Below, one piece after another: positions 59,813 through 64,000 of a stretch of DNA of 64,000 nt (position 1 is its first letter; each line of letters begins with the position of its first letter). Source of the DNA: an uncultured Mediterranea sp. (GTDB lineage Bacteria; Bacteroidota; Bacteroidia; Bacteroidales; Bacteroidaceae); NCBI RefSeq assembly GCF_902493215.1, contig NZ_CABUOL010000011.1:34618-98617 (forward strand). The letters run 5' to 3'. The position numbers were made by a program, and so were the translations under genes. The notes beneath the pieces are model-generated. The model saw only the letters and a program-made list of their open reading frames with translations, was not told where the DNA came from and did not search any database.

Positions 59813-60259
59813 ATGAAGAGATTAAAGAGTTGGTATCAACGTTATAAGGGCATGGGTACCCTGTTTTGGGTAGTATGTATCATATTGTTTTCAATCGTTT
59901 GTTTTATATCGGTGATAATCGATCTGATACAGGCTGGGGGTGATGAACGGCTGCAGGGTTGGGCGTATGTCTGCAACCTGCTGGCCCTGGTGGCGCTTTG
60001 CGTAAGCATTCTACGGCTGGATTGTCGAAACTTGTTGAGCCATAAGACAGCCGATTCGTTGGATTTCAGCGGCTATTTCATCATTCTGATGATGCTGATA
60101 CGCAATTGGATTGTAGGCAGGAGTGATGCCTTGAGCGACAGCTGGAACTATTCGCTGGATGGGATGACCATCCTGCTGTTCGGTTTCCTGTTGCAGTTTG
60201 TCGGCAAGATCGTCCGCCGTGCGGTGAAGCTGAAGGAAGAACAGGACTTAACCATTTAA
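59813..60259 (+). CDS. DUF2975 membrane protein 3
   Basis: The 148-residue protein starts at 59813, 7 bp after AGGAGG. It has four membrane segments (LFWVVCIILFSIVCFISVII at start) and ends KLKEEQDLTI like copies 1 and 2. It is the last DUF2975 copy before the regulator. Confidence 0.88.
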   Translation: MKRLKSWYQRYKGMGTLFWVVCIILFSIVCFISVIIDLIQAGGDERLQGWAYVCNLLALVALCVSILRLDCRNLLSHKTADSLDFSGYFIILMMLIRNWIVGRSDALSDSWNYSLDGMTILLFGFLLQFVGKIVRRAVKLKEEQDLTI

Positions 60260-60270
60260 TCCCCTTGCCT

Positions 60271-60483
60271 ATGCCGATTGTAGTGAATTTGGATATTATG
60301 ATGGCCCGCCGGAAAATAACGCTGGGCGAGCTGGCGGAGAAGATTGACATCACTCCCGCCAATCTTTCCATCCTGAAGACGGGCAAGGCGAAGGCCATCC
60401 GATTCTCCACCCTCGAAGCCATCTGCAAGGTGCTCGACTGCCAGCCGGGAGATTTATTGGAGTATAGGGAAAATGAAGAATGA
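60271..60483 (+). CDS. Small Cro/C1-type HTH regulator (YozG-like)
   Basis: About 70 residues, nearly all a helix-turn-helix: ARRKITLGELAEKIDITPANLSILKTGKAKAIRFSTLEAICKVLDCQPGDLL (only part quoted: LGELAEKIDITPANLS). I start at the ATG at 60271, 11 bp after the DUF2975 stop. Similar regulators follow DUF2975 genes in many bacteria, and it is the likely ligand of the palindromes at 57361 and 57427. Confidence 0.9.
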   Translation: MPIVVNLDIMMARRKITLGELAEKIDITPANLSILKTGKAKAIRFSTLEAICKVLDCQPGDLLEYRENEE

Positions 60484-60546
60484 GGATATATCAGAAGAAA
60501 GCGAATTCTTGTCTTGATACATCCTCATTCCTTATCCTTTATTTAT

Positions 60547-60969
60547 TTAGCTTTCCTTCGCCTTGAACGCCAGCGCATACATCCGCATCTGCTTCACCAT
60601 GGACAGCAGGCCGTTGCTGCGGGTAGGTGAGAGGTGTTCCTGCAGGCCGATTTGGGGAATGAAGTAAAGGTCGGCTTCCAGTATCTCGTCGGGAGTGTGT
60701 CCTGAGAGGACCTTGATGAGCAGGGCGATGATGCCTTTCACAATCAGGGCGTCGCTTTCAGCCTGGAAGATGATTTTGCCGTCCTTTTCGTCGGCTTGTA
60801 GCCACACGCGGCTCTGGCAGCCTTCTATCAGGTTCTGGTCGGTCTTGTACTTTTCGTCAAGCGGTTGCTGTTCGTTGCCCAGGTCGATGAGCAGCTGGTA
60901 GCGGTCCATCCAGTCGTCGAAGTCGCTGAACTCGGCGATGACTTCGTCTTGCATTTCGTTGATGGTCAT
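60547..60969 (-). CDS. sufE: SufE-family cysteine desulfurase activator
   Basis: The 140-residue protein accepts sulfur from a SufS-type enzyme for Fe-S cluster assembly. The active Cys is in LIEGCQSRVWLQ, and it has the conserved FSDFDDWMDRYQLLIDLG N-terminal helix. No other suf genes are adjacent. It is 19 bp downstream of the M28 peptidase gene, in the same direction. Confidence 0.93.
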   Translation of the reverse strand: MTINEMQDEVIAEFSDFDDWMDRYQLLIDLGNEQQPLDEKYKTDQNLIEGCQSRVWLQADEKDGKIIFQAESDALIVKGIIALLIKVLSGHTPDEILEADLYFIPQIGLQEHLSPTRSNGLLSMVKQMRMYALAFKAKES

Positions 60970-60988
60970 ATATTTCAGTTTTTAGAGA

Positions 60989-61999
60989 TTATTTTTCGTT
61001 GTAAATCACTTCCAGTACGGTCTGTCCCACAGCCATCAGGGTGTTCTTGTCTATCACGTCCATGTTGTCGTCCGTGGTGTGCCAGAAGTCGCCGAAGCCC
61101 GTGTCGCACTTCGGGTCGTAGTTGATGATGTCCACGCAGGGAATTTTGCGCAGATTGTACACATAGAGATGGTCGTCCGTCACTTCCGTCCCGTCTTCCT
61201 TGGGGAAGAAGCTGCCGAAGCCCAGCCGGTGGGCGGCATCCCAGATCTTCTTGACCTGCTTGCCGGCCGTACGTTTGGAGAAAGCCTCCTGGTAGAAGGT
61301 GGCATTCTTGCCGCCTACCATGTCCAGCAGGATACCGAAGCGGGCATTGTAGTTGTTCACGTGGGGTACGCGTCCCCAGTATTGCGAACCCAGACACCAG
61401 GTGTCGGGCTTGTACTGGCCCTTGTAGAAGGTGGGGATACCATAGTCTTCGGCATCGAAGAAGATGATGTCGATGCCGATGACCGGTGCCTGCTTCTGCA
61501 GCTGGCGGGCTACTTCGAGCAGCACACCCACGCCGCTGGCTCCGTCGTTCACGCCCAGAATGGGGGTCTTGTGTTTCGACGGGTCCTTGTCCTCGTCGGC
61601 ATAGGGGCGGCTGTCCCAATGGGCGAAGAGCAGCACGCGGCGGCGGCTGTCGGGGTTGTAGGCACCGATGATGTTGCGGGCCTTCAGAATGGTGTTGTCG
61701 TAGGCCACAAGGTCGGCATACTGGTTGTAGACCTTGGCGCCGAACTGTTCCAGTTTGGCAGCCAGATAGTCGCCACAGGCCTTGTGGGCGGCTGTATTGG
61801 GTACACGGGGACCGAAATCGGCCTGCCTTTGGACGTAGGTGTAGGCACTGTCGGCATTGAACGGGGGAACATTGACCGTTTCCGTCTTGTCCTTGTCTTC
61901 TTCCTGGCTGGAGGCATTGCTCTTGTTGCCGCAGGCTACGGCAGCCACAACCATCAGCAGGAACAGGGAAATTGAAGTGTATTGTTTTCTTTTCATCAT
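60989..61999 (-). CDS. M28-family metallopeptidase (glutaminyl-cyclase-like), lipoprotein
   Basis: About 337 residues with a lipoprotein signal (VAAVAC). The catalytic domain has LLFAHWDSRPYADEDKDP, NDGASGVGVLLEVARQL and DIIFFDAEDYGIPTFYKG, giving His, Asp and Glu metal ligands, as in secreted M28 enzymes including glutaminyl cyclases. I start at 61999 (MMKRKQYT); the longer frame to 62119 has no signal peptide. Confidence 0.92.
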   Translation of the reverse strand: MMKRKQYTSISLFLLMVVAAVACGNKSNASSQEEDKDKTETVNVPPFNADSAYTYVQRQADFGPRVPNTAAHKACGDYLAAKLEQFGAKVYNQYADLVAYDNTILKARNIIGAYNPDSRRRVLLFAHWDSRPYADEDKDPSKHKTPILGVNDGASGVGVLLEVARQLQKQAPVIGIDIIFFDAEDYGIPTFYKGQYKPDTWCLGSQYWGRVPHVNNYNARFGILLDMVGGKNATFYQEAFSKRTAGKQVKKIWDAAHRLGFGSFFPKEDGTEVTDDHLYVYNLRKIPCVDIINYDPKCDTGFGDFWHTTDDNMDVIDKNTLMAVGQTVLEVIYNEK

Positions 62000-62057
62000 G
62001 GGAATTTTTTTGTTTCTGATTGGGAAAATATTTTTCTCTAACTGGGGAAGCAGCGGA

Positions 62058-62987
62058 TTACAGTTGGAAGGTAAGCCGAACTTCTTTCTTGTCGACCTCC
62101 AGACGGACGGGCGCGCCACTGACGAGTGGCAGGTTCATCGGGACATGCCCCACGGGGAAGTTGAAGCAGACGGGGTAATCGTATTCCTTTACCAGGTCGG
62201 CCAGGGCGCCGTAAAGCTCCTTGCCCAGCTGTTTCTTCTCCTCGTATTCGGTAAACTGGCCGATGATGAGGCCCGACAGGCGTTCGAGCACGCCACCCAG
62301 CTTCAGGTTGTACATCATACGCTCGATGGCATGGGGACGTTCGCCCACATCTTCTATAAAGAGCACGGTACCGTCGGCCGGGATGTCGTAGGGTGTACCG
62401 CGCAGGCCGTTGAAGACGGCAAAGTTACCTCCGCGCAGGATGCCTTCGGCTGTACCACGGCGGTTCAGCTTGTGGACGTCGCAGGTATAACTGAAGCTTC
62501 CTTCGGGCGCGACGATGGCTCCGGTCAGTATGTCTCGCAGAGCCTGCGTACAGAAATCATCTTCGGGTTCCACGGTGAGGTGGCGTGCCATGGGCGCATG
62601 CAGCGAAGCGAAACCTTCCTTCTGCCACAGGTTGTGCAGGGCGGTGATGTCGCTGAAACCGATGAGCCACTTGGGTGACTCCTTGAAGCGGCTGAAGTCC
62701 AGCTTGTCTACCAGATGTACTGCACCATATCCGCCGCGGCTGCATAAGATGGCCCGTGTGTCAGCATCGTCCATCGCTTCCTGCAAGTCTTCCAGCCGTT
62801 GGCTGATGGTGCCTGCATAGACACCGTTGGAACTGCCTGCGTGGCGTGACAACACGGGATGCAGGCCCCATGAGGCCAGCCGCTTGACGGCTCCCTTCAG
62901 GAACGACTTGTCTATCTTGCCGGAGGGCGAGAGGATGACAACCTTGTCGCCTTCGTGCAGGTAAGGGGGAATAATCAGCTTGTCCAT
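62058..62987 (-). CDS. S66-family LD-carboxypeptidase
   Basis: The 309-residue protein removes the terminal D-Ala from peptidoglycan tetrapeptides (muramoyltetrapeptide carboxypeptidase). The catalytic Ser is in ILCSRGGYGAVHLVDKLD, the Glu in VLFIEDVGERPHAIERMM, and the His near the C-terminal FPVGHVPMNLPL. It lies 58 bp upstream of the M28 gene. A promoter-region copy of the rpoN repeat lies just before its start. Confidence 0.93.
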   Translation of the reverse strand: MDKLIIPPYLHEGDKVVILSPSGKIDKSFLKGAVKRLASWGLHPVLSRHAGSSNGVYAGTISQRLEDLQEAMDDADTRAILCSRGGYGAVHLVDKLDFSRFKESPKWLIGFSDITALHNLWQKEGFASLHAPMARHLTVEPEDDFCTQALRDILTGAIVAPEGSFSYTCDVHKLNRRGTAEGILRGGNFAVFNGLRGTPYDIPADGTVLFIEDVGERPHAIERMMYNLKLGGVLERLSGLIIGQFTEYEEKKQLGKELYGALADLVKEYDYPVCFNFPVGHVPMNLPLVSGAPVRLEVDKKEVRLTFQL

Positions 62988-63011
62988 ATGCGTTCATCAA
63001 ATCTATGTTGC

Positions 63012-63060
63012 TGCAAAAATAGTGAAAGGTGAGAGGAGAACAAAATATTGAAACTTGTTT
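63012..63060. repeat. Second copy of the 49-bp segment of 38304
   Basis: The same sequence as 38304-38352 with one base change (A for C at 63034). In this copy the second arm CTCACCTTTC of the inverted repeat is absent; the following sequence is CAGTTGTTTTTTTATCC. Confidence 0.8.
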
Positions 63061-63612
63061 CAGTTGTTTTTTTATCCTATGCCCTAATCTTATTCAAACA
63101 CGGAAGTTGTCCGATTACGGATGGATTCCCCAAGGGTGATGTGAATTGTCTGAGTTTGTTTCATATTGGTCAATTTGTTTTTGATGCAGTTTGCTGAATA
63201 GATATGTAGGCAATTCTATTGCCACTCCATTCTGTTGGTATCCATTGAACCATGGCTGAAATAATGTTAGTTTAGCGGGAATTAAATATAGATTTCATCA
63301 CTCAATGATATCGTTTTGGGGTGTTTGACGATACTTACTATACCAATGGTTAACTCAATCTGACTGAATTTGTAAATTCAAATGCAAAAAGTGAAACCGT
63401 TTTCGTTCCGTTAAACTAGTTTAAAAAGAAATCTGGTTATTAGTTTTATTGATTTAATTTATACTTTTGCTAAGTAATATGACTGATTTTTGGGGAGTTT
63501 GTAATTATCGGTAAATATTTTCTTATATTTTTTATTATGCATTCTTTAAATAGTGATTTTCTACTTTTGACTTATAGTTTAAATGATGTTTATATTTATT
63601 ATTTTTAAAAAC
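63061..63612. other. AT-rich gap before the BACON gene
   Basis: About 550 bp, very AT-rich, with no ORF of note and no RNA gene I can recognise. It may be promoter DNA or an old, decayed region. Confidence 0.4.
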
Positions 63613-63936
63613 ATGAAAAATCGTTTTTTGAAATTTGTACTACTTGCCTTTGCAATAAGTGTTGTAGGTTGCGAATCCGATGAGGATATTTCGCCGTCAT
63701 TGAATTTCGATGGTGAAGAATCTGTTAATATCGAATCTTCGCAAGGAAAATATAGTATTAACTACAAAATTCAGAACCGTGTGCAGGGAGCAGAGGTAAC
63801 GGCTGCTTCTGATGCAACTTGGTTGTCTGACATTAGCGTTGAACCAACCTCTGGCACGATCTCCTTTACTGCAGCCGAAAACTATGATGCTGAGCGAAGT
63901 GCTATAATTAATATAGAATATAAAGAAGCTGTTTAA
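63613..63936 (+). CDS. Short BACON-domain lipoprotein
   Basis: The 107-residue protein has a lipoprotein signal (ISVVGC) and one BACON-like beta-sandwich (SINYKIQNRVQGAEVTAASDATWLSDISVEPTSGTISFTAAEN, seen in part as ATWLSDISVEPTSGTISF). Most BACON proteins carry the domain at the N terminus of larger glycan-binding proteins; here it ends after one domain, so this may be a short member or a truncated gene. I start at 63613 (MKNRFLKF). Confidence 0.65.
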   Translation: MKNRFLKFVLLAFAISVVGCESDEDISPSLNFDGEESVNIESSQGKYSINYKIQNRVQGAEVTAASDATWLSDISVEPTSGTISFTAAENYDAERSAIINIEYKEAV

Positions 63937-64000
63937 ATTTCTTTGTAATTAATTAAAAATCAGTAGGTTAATTGAAATATTTTTCGTAACTTTATAAGTA

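Overview
The window is a chromosomal segment from a Bacteroidales bacterium, most like gut Bacteroides or Phocaeicola. The evidence is gene content (large plant-type IspG, SufE, PMCA-type calcium pump, BACON and DUF6624 proteins, 6-bladed propeller lipoproteins, a GG-Bacteroidales peptide maturase set), promoter -7 boxes of the Bacteroides form TAnnTTTG, and weak or absent Shine-Dalgarno sites before most genes. The species cannot be named from sequence alone. Most genes are GC-rich housekeeping genes. Two AT-richer stretches, about 17.2-24.5 kb and 51.9-54.6 kb, stand out as accessory.

Layout. 0-12.7 kb: a DUF6624 protein, an 822-residue lipoprotein, topA, an outer-membrane barrel plus TPR pair, a NUDIX hydrolase and a ComF-type phosphoribosyltransferase. 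12.75-26.4 kb: a complete RiPP (ribosomally made, modified peptide) locus, all on the minus strand. In transcription order it holds a family 2 glycosyltransferase with a LanC-like tail, a methyltransferase-like protein, two tandem modules (91-residue ORF, GG-leader precursor peptide, propeller lipoprotein), a family 4-type glycosyltransferase, a radical SAM maturase, a second rSAM-like protein, a C39-peptidase ABC exporter and an HlyD-type fusion protein. 26.5-28.9 kb: a VapE/DUF3874-type ATPase, repeat-rich DNA and two tandem tRNA-Asn genes. 28.9-51.9 kb: a sugar kinase, an S41 protease, the ispG/purE/gcvH/PAP2/rpoN minus-strand run, pepP, dcp, a DUF418 membrane protein, a uridine-kinase-like protein, a Na/Pi cotransporter, rubredoxin, a calcium P-type ATPase with a frameshift near its 3' end, a HAD phosphatase and ribF. 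51.9-54.6 kb: an AT-rich insert (class III aminotransferase, PNPOx-family protein, Crp/Fnr regulator). 54.7-64 kb: a GH3 beta-glucosidase, an operon of small membrane proteins (29-residue peptide, CPBP protease, three DUF2975 paralogues, HTH regulator) with a promoter bracketed by palindromes, sufE, an M28 peptidase, an S66 peptidase and a short BACON lipoprotein.

How parts fit together. In the RiPP locus the precursors carry a conserved leader ending in Gly-Gly and a core with a Cys-Cys-x-Cys-His motif. The rSAM pair would modify the core, the glycosyltransferases and methyltransferase-like protein could decorate it, the C39 domain would cut after Gly-Gly, and the ABC/HlyD pair would export it. 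Each precursor has its own propeller lipoprotein, separated by a hairpin. The modules share a 447-bp stretch that I read as identical base for base. Several intergenic gaps hold locus-specific tandem repeats with a constant 21-23 bp period. The product of the RiPP locus and the meaning of these repeats are inferences, not established here.
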